A stretch of 64,000 bases of DNA from Oxytricha trifallax (lineage: Eukaryota; Ciliophora; Spirotrichea; Sporadotrichida; Oxytrichidae). The position numbers were made by a program, and so were the translations under genes. How positions within the stretch are numbered: position 1 is the stretch's first letter; the number at the start of each line of letters is the position of its first letter. The stretch lies in assembly GCA_000711775.1 (NCBI GenBank), contig ARYC01000711.1, positions 35,648 to 99,647 on the forward strand. The letters run 5' to 3'. Shown here in pieces: positions 34,901 to 46,616 of the stretch. The notes under the pieces are model-generated. The model worked only from the letters and a program-made list of their open reading frames with translations, was not told the origin of the DNA and searched no databases.

Positions 34901-37432
34901 CTCACTAAGTATTGCTTTCAAGAATGAAATTTTGGTACCTTCCATCGTGGGAAGGAATAAACCAACTGTATAATATTTTAATAGTCATCAAGTTATCTTA
35001 CCATGTAAAGTTAGGTATCGATAGAGATCTTCCTTACTTCTGAATCTTGATATCATTTCTTGAGCCTCGACTCTTTTCATTTGATCATTGAGTGATTCCA
35101 TCTTTGTTCCTCTTCCTATTAATGAATTTCAAATTATAACTTATAGACTTCTGGATCCTATTGTTTAAAATCTTACTATTAAATATCGGCATCTTATAGG
35201 AGGTCAACCCTGCAAAGATACGTGGAGAAAGTTTACAGAAGCTGTAACAAACTGCAGAGATGAAGCTCCATTTTTATCAATTTAGTTCCATTAAATTAGT
35301 ACTAAATTTGTTTAAATTTAATTAGTACTGGTACTAAATTCGTTTAATTTCAATTGGTACTAATTTAATAGTACCAAAACTTAATTAGTACCTAGTTTTA
35401 AACTAATGAGGTTTTAATGGAAAAGTTCCAATATGGTTCAAAACCTAACTGGTACCAGTACCAACCTCAATTTTTTCTAAGTTGGTACCAAAATTAAAAA
35501 TATTAAGCATGAATTTAGAAAATTTATAGTTATAAACTTAGTATAAATATGATGTCTAACGCCTAAGAATCAACCATCGTTGTTGCAGTACCAACTCCTA
35601 TACAAAGTTACTATAACTAGAGAGGTTATTAGAGCTTTATAATAGAAATTTAAATTTGAATTTAAACATGGCGGCTAACTTAAATCGCAAAGCAGTCTCT
35701 CTTGGCAGTGGATAATCTTAGCTAAACTTAGGATAAACTAAGAAGCAAGAGATCATATACATTGAAAAGGAGCCAGAGCTTAAAGCTCTTGAGTTTGAAT
35801 CAGAGGTGTTTGTTCTAGAAATAAATATCAGGAAGCAGAGAGCAGAGATAAGTATTTAAACGCTAATCGAAGATGTTGAGGAGTTAAAAGAACATCTCCC
35901 ACTAGAAAAGATTAAAGAAGTCTAATGTGATGAATGCTAAAATTTTTTCTCAACTGATTCGAGCTTGAAGAGGCACATCAAAGAGATGCACTCTGGGAGA
36001 GCTAAGATATATTTTAAGCACGAAAAGGTCGATGGCAGGTATTAGTGCACGACTTGCATGAAGTCTTACACTCACTCAGCTAAAGTTAAAAGACACATGC
36101 AAAAACATCATTTAAGTGAGTTTTAATGCAAGATAAAGAAACATAAATACTTATACCAGCCAAGAGAAAGTCCAATACTGTAGAGTCTTAAAGAGAGCAG
36201 GAAGAGAGACTTAAGAAGCAGAAACGTTTTGAGTCAATGAACCAACCAGCTAATGAATTATATATAGCATGCTTGTAAGAGAGAGCTATGTATATACCTG
36301 CATTAAATGCAGTAGATCTCAGTTTTTGCATTGACAACTATTTACATATTGATGTGCCTAACAAGGCAAAACTCATAGTAGTTGATGAGTATGCTTATAA
36401 AGTATATCCTTTCAAATATCTTATTAGGAACGAGCAGTATCAAAATGAGTTTGCCAATGAATACATAATACTAAGAGAGGCTCATAAAAGGTAATGCAAG
36501 AACTTGCTTAAACTCGATGGAGTTATTCTTGGACATGGTTTTATTGCACTACGACTTAAGAAATTTGAAATGACTCTAAGAGATTATCTCTACCATAATA
36601 GATACCCAGATGACTTGAATGAGATACTCACGGAAATGACCAAGGGTGTGAAAGAGCTGCATGATCTAGGGTATGTTCATAGAGATTTGAAGCCAGAAAA
36701 TGTAATGCTAAATCTCTGTCCTTTAGAAATAGTAGTCATTGATTTCAATAGAGCAATAAGGTAAGAAATAGTGACTTTAGCTAAAGTGCTAGGCACACCT
36801 GGGTACTTCCCAATAAGAGAGAAGTGGACTAATGGCTCTGTTTAGTGGGATGTCTGGGCGGTAGCAGCAATTATTTTAGAGTGCGATATGGAAAGTATGT
36901 CGTACTTCGGAACAAAGCAAGAAAAGTAATCAATAAGCATGGCTGTTAAACATATAAAGCAAGAAGATGTATGCACTTAGATTAAGAAAATGGTTGAGAT
37001 GATCATAGTAAGAGCTCCAGCATATCCAAGATCATCATTAGAAGATATACTTGAAACATTAAAGAGAGCTAAGTTCAAGAGATACCACAAAGATAAGCAG
37101 ATAAAATTTGTTTGAATTAAGCACATTAATACTCATTAAATATTCATTAAATTCACATAAAACTTGCGTTTTCTCTACTAACCCCAATAAGACCCCAACT
37201 ATACCCTACAAATCAAAGCACTTATAAACCTCACTAAGGGGTTTTGGGGTTTTGACTGCCCTGTCAAAATTTCCCTTCTTTCAAAAACTGGAGTGTCTAT
37301 TTCAGAGGCACCATGAATCTGAAAGATTCTTCTTATATTGGATAGAGCCTCTTCTTTGATTTGCATTTAATTAGGCAGCATATCCCTTGTGCCTTTTGGA
37401 CATTTTGCAATTAATTATTTTGACTTTGACAT
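31931..37432 (-). CDS. Histidyl-tRNA synthetase, split by a TBE
   Basis: Class II aminoacyl-tRNA synthetase charging tRNA-His. It starts at 37432 ([20 protein letters not shown], motif 1 region), then [20 protein letters not shown] and REILTGQ, where the TBE at 33138-37254 intervenes, then [54 protein letters not shown] (motif 2) and [13 protein letters not shown], then [10 protein letters not shown] and [12 protein letters not shown] (motif 3). The anticodon-binding domain is present ([20 protein letters not shown]). It ends IRQIY and TGA at 31933-31931. A 17-nt GT-AG insert at 32139-32155 lies in the last domain. Excision of the TBE with one ACT restores ILTGQYGEG exactly. Confidence 0.95.
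32139..32155 (-). other. 17-nt intron or 23-bp IES in HisRS
   Basis: On the minus strand GTAAGTTATTTTTTTAG has perfect intron borders; removing its 17 nt keeps the HisRS frame (I-K-L-N-L-K-T-D). Alternatively TTTAA at 32133-32137 and 32156-32160 would serve as pointers for a 23-bp IES, also in frame (I-K-L-K-T-D). The sequence alone does not decide. Confidence 0.6.
33240..34304 (+). CDS. TBE transposase (DDE, Tc1/mariner-IS630 type), intact
   Basis: 354 codons, open throughout in the ciliate code. An N-terminal helix-turn-helix reads [20 protein letters not shown]. The catalytic triad is D in [10 protein letters not shown] in [13 protein letters not shown], and E in FNGIEFYW, the usual spacing for this superfamily. 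It catalyses cut-and-paste of TBEs; in Oxytricha the germline-limited TBE transposases have been shown to be needed for somatic genome rearrangement. It lies just inside the left terminal repeat, and its 3' end overlaps or abuts the opposing small gene. The start ATG at 33240 was chosen as the first in-frame Met after the repeat. Confidence 0.93.
34205..35101 (-). CDS. TBE small conserved protein (22-kDa type)
   Basis: Starts at 35101 ([20 protein letters not shown]), has a 36-nt intron (GTAAGATA...TTATACAG), then [38 protein letters not shown] and [20 protein letters not shown]. The C-terminal basic region reads [20 protein letters not shown]. By comparison with copy 1 the natural stop is the TGA at 34313-34311; a one-base difference there lets this frame run on to 34205 under the transposase 3' end. 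Function is unknown. Conservation of the intron in two diverged TBEs suggests it is expressed from the germline genome. Confidence 0.8.
35280..35500. repeat. GGTACT/AGTACC-rich degenerate repeats inside TBE copy 2
   Basis: About ten AGTACC, AGTACT or GGTAC motifs occur on both orientations between the small gene and the zinc-finger kinase. The matching interval of copy 1 lacks them. Possible sub-terminal regulatory or binding repeats, or a local expansion. Confidence 0.6.
35668..37115 (+). CDS. TBE zinc-finger/kinase-like protein (57-kDa type), one apparent frameshift
   Basis: Starts [18 protein letters not shown], with two C2H2 fingers: [20 protein letters not shown] and [20 protein letters not shown]. 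After a frame jump near 36180 it continues [20 protein letters not shown] and a kinase-like region [64 protein letters not shown], ending KQIKFV and TGA 37113-37115. HRDLKPEN and the GTPGYF substrate loop are kept, but DFG is DFN. The role in transposition or targeting is unknown. The frame jump may be an assembly error. Confidence 0.82.
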
Positions 37433-38028
37433 TTCACAAACCAAAAATCAATTTATATTTAATTGATGGCTTAAGTTATTTTTATATCTCACATCTATAG
37501 AGTTACTTAACCTCATGACTTTTATACTCAAAAATTATAAAATTCAGTAAAAATATAAATTAATGGAATAATAAGTTAGCAAAGATTAATCACAGGAAAT
37601 TTTGAATTCGGAAAGAAAACTTCTTTTTATTAAAATACTTAGTGGACTCTCAGCTATTTGTATTTTATCTTGCAGTATATATAATTTTATTTTTGAACCT
37701 CTGACCTTCACATAATATCTTATGTCCTTTTACTTAATGTAAATAATTTCCCGCATTATATTAAGATGTTAATATATGTAGATTATTTGGAATGAAAATT
37801 TATGAAATTGTAAATTTTGACAGAATTCAGTCCATATATCTATGAAAAGTTTGTCTTGAAATATAAATTGTAAAAATTATATATAGCATAATAACAGAGG
37901 AATCTTTTACTCAATGTAATTAAAAATGTAAAACTTAACTTATTATATAAAGGGTAAGTAAGTAACTAATTTAAGAGAGCTGATGAGATATGCAGGTTTT
38001 ACTCTGATTATATGTGGACTTTTATTTG
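37433..38028. other. AT-rich spacer upstream of HisRS
   Basis: No coding character on either strand. It includes the HisRS 5' flank and the 3' flank of the small gene at 38029. Confidence 0.4.
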
Positions 38029-38413
38029 TCATACAATTCCTTTTAATCGGGAAATAGAATTATTAATAATACTATCCAGTATAAAACGAAAATAAAATTA
38101 GTTTAATGTTTAATAATTAAATTAAAAATATATTCCAACTCTGCTTCCTCCCATGTTCATTCCAGAATTCAACATACTGTTATGATTAATACAATATTTA
38201 CTTTAAATTGAATTATTGTTATCAAAACCTTATGATTAAGATGGCCCCAAGCCTAATAAATACTCCAATTATACTCATTAAATTATTGCACTAAATATTT
38301 ATACTCTGAATATTCTTGAAGAACATGATGTTGTCGTTAATGTACTCATCTTTGCAAATCATAGCATCTTCTAAGTTATCCTCCTCGAATATTATTTTTT
38401 GGCTTTACTTCAT
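38029..38413 (-). CDS. Small unknown protein
   Basis: Starts at 38413 (MKQSQKIIFEEDNLEDAMIC), then KDEYINDNIMFFKNIQ, a ~52-nt intron (GTATAAAT...TTATTAG), then LGPSQSQGFDNNNSIQSKYC and a Gly/Met/Asn segment NSGMNMGGSRVG, ending at a TGA at 38031-38029. The protein would be about 110 residues with an acidic N-terminus. No family is recognised. Support is coding-like composition and a consistent intron phase only. Confidence 0.4.
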
Positions 38414-39845
38414 TTAGCCTTGAATGACAGTCTAATTATTTGTTTAATATTTATCAATTTTAATCATAGATTTTTATTCTTAATTATTAATGGAATATCC
38501 CATACTAAGGAAATACTAGCAAAGTTTAATCTTTATAAAAAGTCTGAACAATCTTTGACCCAAGAGGATCCTTTTGTTTATATCAAGAATGTGAAAATTA
38601 TTTATAACTTGTATTTACAATTCAGTATTTTCATTCAACTCCTTTTCACTTTAATTTTGTATTTTTGTATATCTTTAAATCTATGCATAATTAAGTTCCC
38701 TTCCATCTGATCTTGTTCTTTATAGTCTTTTTGTGTTGTTTTTATAATTTAAATTTACTATTATCTAATAACTGATAATTTAGCAAGGTATTTCGAATTC
38801 TTGAATCAAGGCTATAAATTTTCGACTATCTCACACTTTAAGAAAATAGAAATTTCATATTTAATTCAGCCTTGTTAGTTGAGTTACTCTCCGCCTAAGC
38901 TAATTACTGTTGCTGAGCAGCTCTACTGACATGAGTGGTATTGAAATGTACCATGGGCTGTTATTACTATTAGTTTAATTAATTATAGTATTAAACCCCT
39001 CCGAATGGCTAGGGTTAGTGTGAGTGCTGGTAACGGATGTGGCTATTCATCTAAAGTTATGAAGTTTATTATTACATAAATAATATCCAAATATGTTTTA
39101 TAGGAAGTTATTTATATAAAATTTAACACATTGCTTTCATTCTGTAATTAACTAGTTAATTAAAAGTCATATTTAGGCACTAAATTATACTAAATTTAAT
39201 AAAAGTGATTGAAAAAATATATTTAATTCACATTTAATAAGTTTTCGTATATCTAAATTATTTAAATTAACAGAAATTATATTATAAATAGTTAAAGCTG
39301 ACTTTATTTTAAGAGTTTTTTCTTATTGACACATATGAAATCTTATTTAATAGGGTACAAAGAGAAAATAATATTTAAATTTAATTCAAAGAAAGTGAAT
39401 TATTTTATTTCAAGTTATTAATTATTTCTAAGGTATATTTTTCTAATAAAGAGAACACACATCTAATATTAATAATGGTGATTTATAAAGTCTAATCCAA
39501 ATTAAATAGAGGCTTCTAATTTTACTAAAAATAGCTCCCATGTAATTGATTTCAAATAATTGAATTTCATATAATTTTCACAAATTAATTGTTTATGAGA
39601 ATAATAAATTTTACTATCAAAAATGTCAAAAAATTGTAAAACCTGGAATTAAATTAATTAATTTTAGTTAAAATTAATTAAAATTATTCATTATAAGCAA
39701 TATTATAAATGATTAGGACCTGATTTATCATTTTGAGTATCTTTCGTTCTTGAACTACTTTTTATATAAACTTTTTTTTAATTTAACTCATCAAATTTAT
39801 AAGTTAAATCAAACTATAAAAGTAAACTATTGAGCTACTTGTCAT
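38414..39845. other. Spacer, nothing recognised
   Basis: About 1.4 kb of AT-rich DNA. A slightly more GC-rich patch at 38880-39060 holds no convincing frame or RNA gene. An open frame on the plus strand at 38399-38710 is hydrophobic and lacks family features. Confidence 0.4.
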
Positions 39846-39849
39846 ACGT

Positions 39850-42600
39850 TTGTTAATTTAATTATTATTATTACTGTTGATTGAATTGTGAGAATTTCTA
39901 GTTGAGGTGCCCGCTCCCTGAGTGCTTTGAAGATCAGAACCATTCGAAAAATCTGATGAGTTCAAAGCATGTTTGGAAACTTTGCTATTATTATCTAAGC
40001 CATTGCTTCTCTCAGTTTTAACTGTTTAAAATTATACCTAGTAATAGTTCTATTAACATATTACAAATTATTTGGGGATGAGAAAATTGAGATGGTTCTT
40101 GATTTTATGATTTCGAAGAAGAGTTTAAATCAAAGCCATTTTAGAAGAGATTTTTCCTAATGTCTGAGTTTTATAGGTTTTCATCGTTATCCTGTGGCTG
40201 TTAATTCAATTACATATTTGCTACTTTGCTAAAGTTTCATCAAATTATGAAATCAATTTTGGTAAATAAATGAATGGTTTTACCTGATTAACTTTTGGTG
40301 AGAGATATAGATTTAATAAAGAATACCAAAATTTTGACCAAAAAAATCTGCCCTCAAAAAAACGTTTCTAATGTTAACTTGAGTCATTAATAGAAAACTC
40401 TCTTTCACTATCTACCATCTCCTGATCTTAAATTTAGCTGGTTCTCACCTTTTTACTACTTGGTCTCCCCTATTTCTTTTTCGATGCTGATAGCAACTAC
40501 TCTTAACTCACTTCCTCTTAGACCTAGTTTCCATTGAAAACTTTCTCCAACATTTATTTTTTGACTTCTTTGTCTTTAGTTTAAGACTTCCCTTGTTTAA
40601 CTTTTGAGTTAGTATGCTAATTGTGCTGCTATCTGGGTTCCACAATATCTGAGAGTTTTTGCATGATTGTTTGAGTATTGCTGGTTATACTATTGCTTAG
40701 CTATTCATCGTTTTTTGTCTGGAGTTTTGAGCTGTCAACTGACTGGTTTTGAATTTAAGTCGAAGACTTCTCAAATTTTGTATTTGAAGAGTACTGTTTT
40801 GAAAGTTTAGAATGGGATTTAAATAGTAAAAATTACTTTTATATAATTATATTTCTGTGCGGTACTTGGTGCCGTGGTCATATCTTACGTGTCCTTTTGG
40901 GGGATATCTTAATTTATATTTAAAAATTAATAAGTTAATGTTTAATAACTAATCATATACAAAAGGAAAATGCACATTTTAATTCAGTAAAACTATCAAA
41001 ATTAATTCAATAAATTTCCATGAAGCTGTATATAATAATAATTTTAATCGTAATTGATTAATTTCTAAATATTAGGACTTCTTTTTTGCATTTAGAATAT
41101 CTAATATTTTTAATTGTTAAAAATTTATTTCTTAAAAATGTTTTCTAAAATTTTATGATTTAAAAATTATTGAAACCTTTAAAAATAAATAATTAAAATT
41201 AATTTACCATCATTATATTCACTAATTTTAAATCTAAAATCTTATATAAATGTAATTAAATTATTTAATCTAAGTACCTCTCTAAACTTTTGAGAATAAC
41301 TTTCTTCCTTTTTAATGGGAGTTTACAATATCTAATTAACTGTACCCTAAACATTACTATTAATCAGTTCTTTCTCTCCTGTATCTTTCCCCTTATCTGA
41401 CTATTTCACACTTGTAGCCCTAGTCTACCGCTTTACTATTTGAGGGGGCTTCACCCTAGATTTCTCGATTTCCAAAAGTTAATCATGCAATTTTTAATCT
41501 TTTAGTGATGCTAATTCACCATTCTCATTTTTTATTTGCTTGCTCTTATCATAAAATAAATAGTGGTAACTACTAATTACAAATATCAATATTGCCATTG
41601 ATTAATGTTTTTTTTAATCATCAGACTTTTTATCCTGAGGAACTTTTTATCTGGAAGAGTTTGAAACTTTATTTTTCTCATTAATTTGCTCATATCCCTC
41701 CTAAGTCTAACTTCGTTTCTAATTTTTGCTCTCTTCCTTCTATGCTCTTCTCGATATTTATGGCTTTATATCTACTTAACTACTCTAAGGTAGATTTAAA
41801 TATTTATTATTATAAATATTATTTCCTTCATTATATCTATTAAATTTAATAGATGTGACTAATCAGTGAGTTTAATCTAAGATTTATTTAATGATTTTTT
41901 CATTTATTTACTCAGTTATATCAATATTATAACAATACGTAATAATTAATTATATTTCAATACAAAATAGCGCAGTTTATTATATTTTTGTTTTCCCTCA
42001 CAAATCCAATGTAAATCACCCCTAGAATGCTTTAATTTTTGTTATTTTAAATCTTAAGATATTATAATCAAATATTAAGGTTTGTGATACTTTGATCATT
42101 CAACAGTGATCTTAAGTTGAATCCAGACTCACTGATGTTTGTTACATTCTAGATCTTTTTGTTTTTTGAAATACTGTTTCGATTTCCATAAGCACTTTTA
42201 ACCCTTTTCTACATTTATTAAGCTTCATTTCCCTTGATATTTTAAGCTAAATTACTTCTGAGGTTTTGTGAATTTTAATAGGCTTGACTGTGCAAATTAA
42301 CACTGCTATTATTAGCCACAATATTATTCTTGTTTATGCTTTAGTTGATGACTACTGATGGATAGTCTTTAATGCGCTTTTCTTAGAGATAAGAATTGGC
42401 AGTGATTACCTTTTTCGTGGAGCATTTCACTACTGAGATATCGTCAAGTTAAGATTTGCAGCCAGATAGTACAGTTACCCATTTCTTAAGTCGATTTTGT
42501 CTGGCGTTATCTTTGAAGGTTTCTCGGGTTGATTCGAATTGCTATTGATTGAAATTTGATCCGTCTAGGAAGTACTTCAGTTTATCTTTCTGCAAAAATA
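39850..42600 (-). CDS. Ser/Gln/Lys-rich basic protein, probably nuclear
   Basis: N-terminal coding begins just 5' of 42590 (acceptor TTTTTGCAG, then KDKLKYFLDGSNFNQQQFES) and continues KNKKIQNVTNISESGFNLRS. A middle segment (about 41760-41350) reads EQLSRYKAINIEKSIEGREQ and KNKVSNSSRQKVPQDKKSDD, with further Lys-rich sequence. A segment near 40480 reads ASKKKQGRPSSKKVRTSQ, an AT-hook-like GRP core. The C-terminal part is HALNSSDFSNGSDLQSTQGA with Asn repeats. Frames are separated by AT-rich inserts of unresolved type, and the first exon and the stop were not fixed. It is divergent from PRPF38B about 65 bp away. No domain beyond the AT-hook-like core is recognised. Confidence 0.5.
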
Positions 42601-42664
42601 AGAAGCATAGAAATGCTTTAAAAGGGTATTATAGGTACAATTCTTATAATAATTAAATCTAAAA

Positions 42665-44797
42665 ATGAACAACCAATACGACTACTACTATCAGTATTAG
42701 CAGCAGCTTCATGGTTACAATCCAAACGACTACCAAAGTTCTTAAAACGCCGAGTATTATTCCTTAAATTAATAATAAGCTTAGTCTTAGACCCCAGGAG
42801 GCTACCCGACTCAATCAGCTGACTACTACCATCAGAATGCAAATCAGTATTATACTCAAATTTATAGTGATTAAATGACTGGTAAGAACACAGACTAGCA
42901 TTTGGATAGAGAAATTCTGGAGAAAAAGTAGCAGCTTTAAAGTTACTACTCTGAGATAGCGGCAAGTGATCCATATGCTCCTCAAGGTGGAGATAATTTC
43001 TATGTTGATTAAGCTAGATAAGAAGACGAGGAAAGAGAGAGGAGAGGGGGCAGTAGATATGGAGGCAGCAACAGCATGAAATACGATCCCAAGTAAATGC
43101 TCAAAGAGAAGATGCAATAATAGTAGGACATGATCAAAGAATCCATGATGACTGAGCAATAAAAAAATGCAAAGTTGGTTGAAGAGGTATTGACATCGAA
43201 AGAGCATGAACAAGAGAAAAAGATTAAAGAGATTGAACATGAAGTTTTATCTGAGCTTTAAAAGTGTTCATTGCATCCAAAGAACATATTCTAGAATAAG
43301 AACTGTAGACATTGTAAGAAAATCAGAGAGGAATTTGAGGTAAGGAAAAATCAAAAATTAGAGGAGATTTAAAATAACCAAAAAGGTGAAGTAGCAGGCA
43401 ACAAAGAGCTTACAGTTTCAGAAATGATATCTGCAAATGGCCTATTCCCTACAAGTTGTGATTATAAAAATGGAAATCTTCCAGAAATGATCAGAAACAC
43501 AATTCTTTCTTGCTAATATTTTAAAGATCTGTACAACCTCAAAACATTCAAAGAAGTTATTGAAGAAATCAAAACTCATGTATCCTATACAGAACCCTGG
43601 ATAGTTGGAGCAAACGGAGTACCATCAACTCTTTTTTGTTGTCTGTATAAATTCATGCTCATGAGATTGAATGAGAAATAAGTTTAAACTCTCTTGAGAT
43701 ACAAATTAAGCCCTTATGTCAGAGCGTGTGGAGCTCTCTATGTTAGGTTTTTAAGTCCAAACGACTAACTTTTTGATAGATTGAGCCCTTATATGCTTGA
43801 TGAGTAGTCATTTAGTTATTCAATTGAAAAGTCTCAGAGTTTGACATTTGGAGAGTATGTAGAGAGACTTCTCTCTGAAAAGAATTACTTTTCAATTCTT
43901 TTACCAAGAATTCCAGTTATATAGTTCAGAGAATTGCAGAAGAAATTACTAACTATACCAGAAAAAAGGAAGAGAAAGTAAGATAACTTAGAGAACAGCA
44001 ATAAATTCAATAAAGGCTAAATCGTATTTGCTTTAAGCAAGAAAGATCAATCATGGCATAAAGCTAAAATATCTGGTATTCATTATGAATCTTCTGCCCC
44101 AATTTAGAAAAAACCTGTTGAAAACTATGGAATTGAGGAAGACTTTTTCAATGAAGAAGAAGGCGAAAATTTCGATAATGAGTATGATGAGGATGAACAA
44201 GATGTGAGAGCTATCAGAAAGCTCTAAGTTATGTTTATTGAGGGCCCATTTACAAAGGATGAAGAAGTTTAGGAATTCATAGGTTTAGAGGATGTGCTTT
44301 TGATCAGCAGAAACGAAGAAGGTGGATAGAAACATAGAAAAAGATCACAATCCAATGATAGTTGGGGAGATGATTCTGACGCTTAATAATCTAGAAAAGC
44401 AGAGAGAAAACGATCTAGATCAAGAGATAGAGACGGAGATTTCAAGACACCTTTTGATCGTAATGAAAATCAGGATGATAAACTTATGGAAGAAGTTTTA
44501 AGAAGAGAAAGAGATTAAGCTGCTGCTTCAAGAAAAGAAGATTATTCTAAGAGACCAGCAAGTTACAAAAGTGCTCTTAGTTTGGCTTTACCAGTTGGAA
44601 CTACTAGAAAGAAGGACTCAGAAAGAAAGAACTCCCCAGAAAGGAAGCTCGTTCATGTTGAAAATCCTGCTGCTTATAAAGAAGAAAAGAGAGATCCTTC
44701 TAAACAGCTTAGTAAAGATGAGCAATTTGAGAGGATGAAAAAGATTCAAGAAAAGTATGGAGATGCATCAGCATTAAGTCAAGTTCCCAAAAAGTGA
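42665..44797 (+). CDS. PRPF38B-like pre-mRNA splicing factor (PRP38 domain)
   Basis: A 710-codon open frame from ATG 42665 to TGA 44795-44797, with no break. The N-terminus is Tyr/Gln/Asn-rich (MNNQYDYYYQYQQQLHGYNP). A coiled region follows, then a Cys cluster CSLHPKNIFQNKNCRHCKK. The PRP38 domain reads YFKDLYNLKTFKEVIEEIKT, TEPWIVGANGVPSTLFCCLY, SPYVRACGALYVRFLSPND and LTFGEYVERLLSEKNYFSIL, then LLPRIPVIQFRELQKKL. The C-terminus is Arg/Ser/Lys-rich (KAERKRSRSRDRDGDFKTPF), as in human PRPF38B. It acts in spliceosome activation. This is the only long gene in the window with neither intron nor IES. Confidence 0.93.
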
Positions 44798-44868
44798 GAT
44801 GACAAATATTAAAAACTTTATAATTAAACTAATTTGATTAAACTTTTAAATTAATTTCTTAAAATTTA

Positions 44869-46528
44869 ATGGGTAATTATCTTAAAGTCCCTGAAGGCTC
44901 TAAATATGACAAGAAACTTTTGAAATTTCTAAGAAAACGTAAAAAATTCTAGTTTAATTTCCCTTTTTAGTAAACTTGACTCATGTCTTTGATTGCTATG
45001 AATCTTTTGCAAAAGAATACAAAGACAAACATTTGATAAATGAAGAAGAATTTGATGACATTTTTTCACCATTACTCAATGACACTTAAATTTATTATAA
45101 CAAATTGTAATCGAATGGTAATGCAGATTTTTATGAAGCTTTTGTTGCCCTTTCATTATTCTCAAAAGGAGAGTTTGATCGTAAAATTAAGGGAATATAT
45201 TTAGCTTTTGATTAAGATAACAGTGGATCTATTGATAGAAAAGAGCTTTTAATGTTCTTATACAATGGAATTTAAAAACTAAAAAACTAAAAAAAAAGAC
45301 TTAGATAATATTTTTAAAAGTAAGATTACCTATAATTAACTAAAGTGGTGTTTTAAATATGGAAATATATATAGTATAGAATGATTAAAAGATTTGGTTA
45401 TTAAATATTTGGTTTGTGTAAATTGTTAGGTCTCCCCATACCAAGAAGGGATGATGTTCAATAATATGCCTACAATATTTTCAAGATTATAGACATTAAC
45501 AAAAACGATTGGTAATTAATCTTTTTTTATTAATTTAGTATACAAATAGCATAGAGTATTCAGAGTTTGCTTTTTGGATAAAGGAATCAGATGAAATTTA
45601 AGATTTTTTGTTAAAATACACTGGCCAATAAACTTTTGAAAGAGCTAGAAAAAGATACAAGGGGCTTTTAGATTACTAACAGTAATTATTTGATGAAATA
45701 GCTATTGATTTTATGGGAGAAAAGGTAATTTTAAAAATCTTTATTACATTAAATTAACAGTACGCTACTATGGTTGAATTGAAATAAGTGTTATTGAAAG
45801 CAATGAAATAAATTCAACCACATATCTTAGAAAAGCTTTTTCTTATCCTTGATTATGATAATAAAGGAGCAGTGAGCGAATTTGAATTTAATACAGTCAT
45901 GAAACCATGGGCTTCTTTTTCAGCTACCGACATAAATAATGATAATGAGTTGGATAGCATGGAGCTCAAAACTCTAATTTGGCTGATTGATGAGGAAGAG
46001 CCACTTGAGAGTAGAGTGTAGAGAGATTTAAAATTAATGGATCGAGATGGATCGGGGACTATTGATAGACTTGAGTGGATCCAATTTTTAGCCTCTCCAG
46101 ATCCTACGGTAAACTTTTTCATTAATCATTTTACAATAGACTGGTATTGAGATCTTCGATTTTAATTTGAAGAAAGCTTTTGATACTCATGATGCAGATA
46201 AAAGTGGATCGTAAAAATTGCCATAATTATATTAACTTTATAACTACAGGATTGATCTAGAGGAGTTAGGCGACTTGCTAATGGAAAATTTTGAAGATTT
46301 GATCAAAGGGAAAAGCGATGAAAATAGATAAATTATATCAAAACTGATATAATCATTGGCTAGAGATTTGATGCAAGCCTTAGATACAAGAAAGGAAGGA
46401 GTGTTGGATGTAAACATTTAAAATAAACTTAGAATAATTTTTTATAGTGGTCATAATTCAAGAATTACAGCGTAGTAGCAAAGGACAAAGAGGAGAAAAT
46501 TAAAGATTTTATTAGAAAGTTTGCTTGA
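44869..46528 (+). CDS. Multi-EF-hand calcium-binding protein
   Basis: Starts at ATG 44869 (MGNYLKVPEGSKYDKKLL; Met-Gly could be N-myristoylated). EF loops visible include DQDNSGSIDRKEL, DINKND...YTNSIEYSEF (split by an intron), DYDNKGAVSEFEF, NDNELDSMELKTL, DRDGSGTIDRLEW and DADKSGS...RIDLEEL (split). Short introns separate the exons (for example GTAAAAAATTC...CCCTTTTTAG in the first 120 bases). It ends FIRKFA and TGA 46526-46528. Probably a Ca sensor of the calcineurin-B/calmodulin superfamily with an unusually large number of EF hands. It lies 71 bp after PRPF38B. Confidence 0.88.
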
Positions 46529-46616
46529 CATTTAATCAATGCTCTTTATTAATTGCCATTGAGCAAATTTAATGGGAATTAAGCTCCAAAATTAATATAT
46601 ATTTATTTTAATTAAT

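Larger units (their letters stand above)
33135..37257 (+). mobile_element. TBE transposon copy 2 (33138-37254) with ACT target duplications
   Basis: A 4117-bp telomere-bearing element. Both termini begin CAAAACCCCAAAACCCC and match perfectly as inverted repeats for about 85 bp. ACT at 33135-33137 and 37255-37257 is the ANT duplication. Gene order matches copy 1 (transposase +, small protein -, zinc-finger kinase +), but the terminal sequence inside the telomeric part differs, so it belongs to another TBE subfamily. Perfect ends and an intact transposase point to recent insertion. It sits inside HisRS in antisense orientation. Confidence 0.97.

Noticed and set aside
38399-38710. Plus-strand 103-codon hydrophobic frame
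   Set aside because: AT-rich sequence with no family features and no start or flank support; partly overlaps the start of the small minus-strand gene.
42618-43240. Two minus-strand frames of 118 and 141 codons
   Set aside because: Both are antisense shadows of PRPF38B, whose plus-strand frame has a clear domain.
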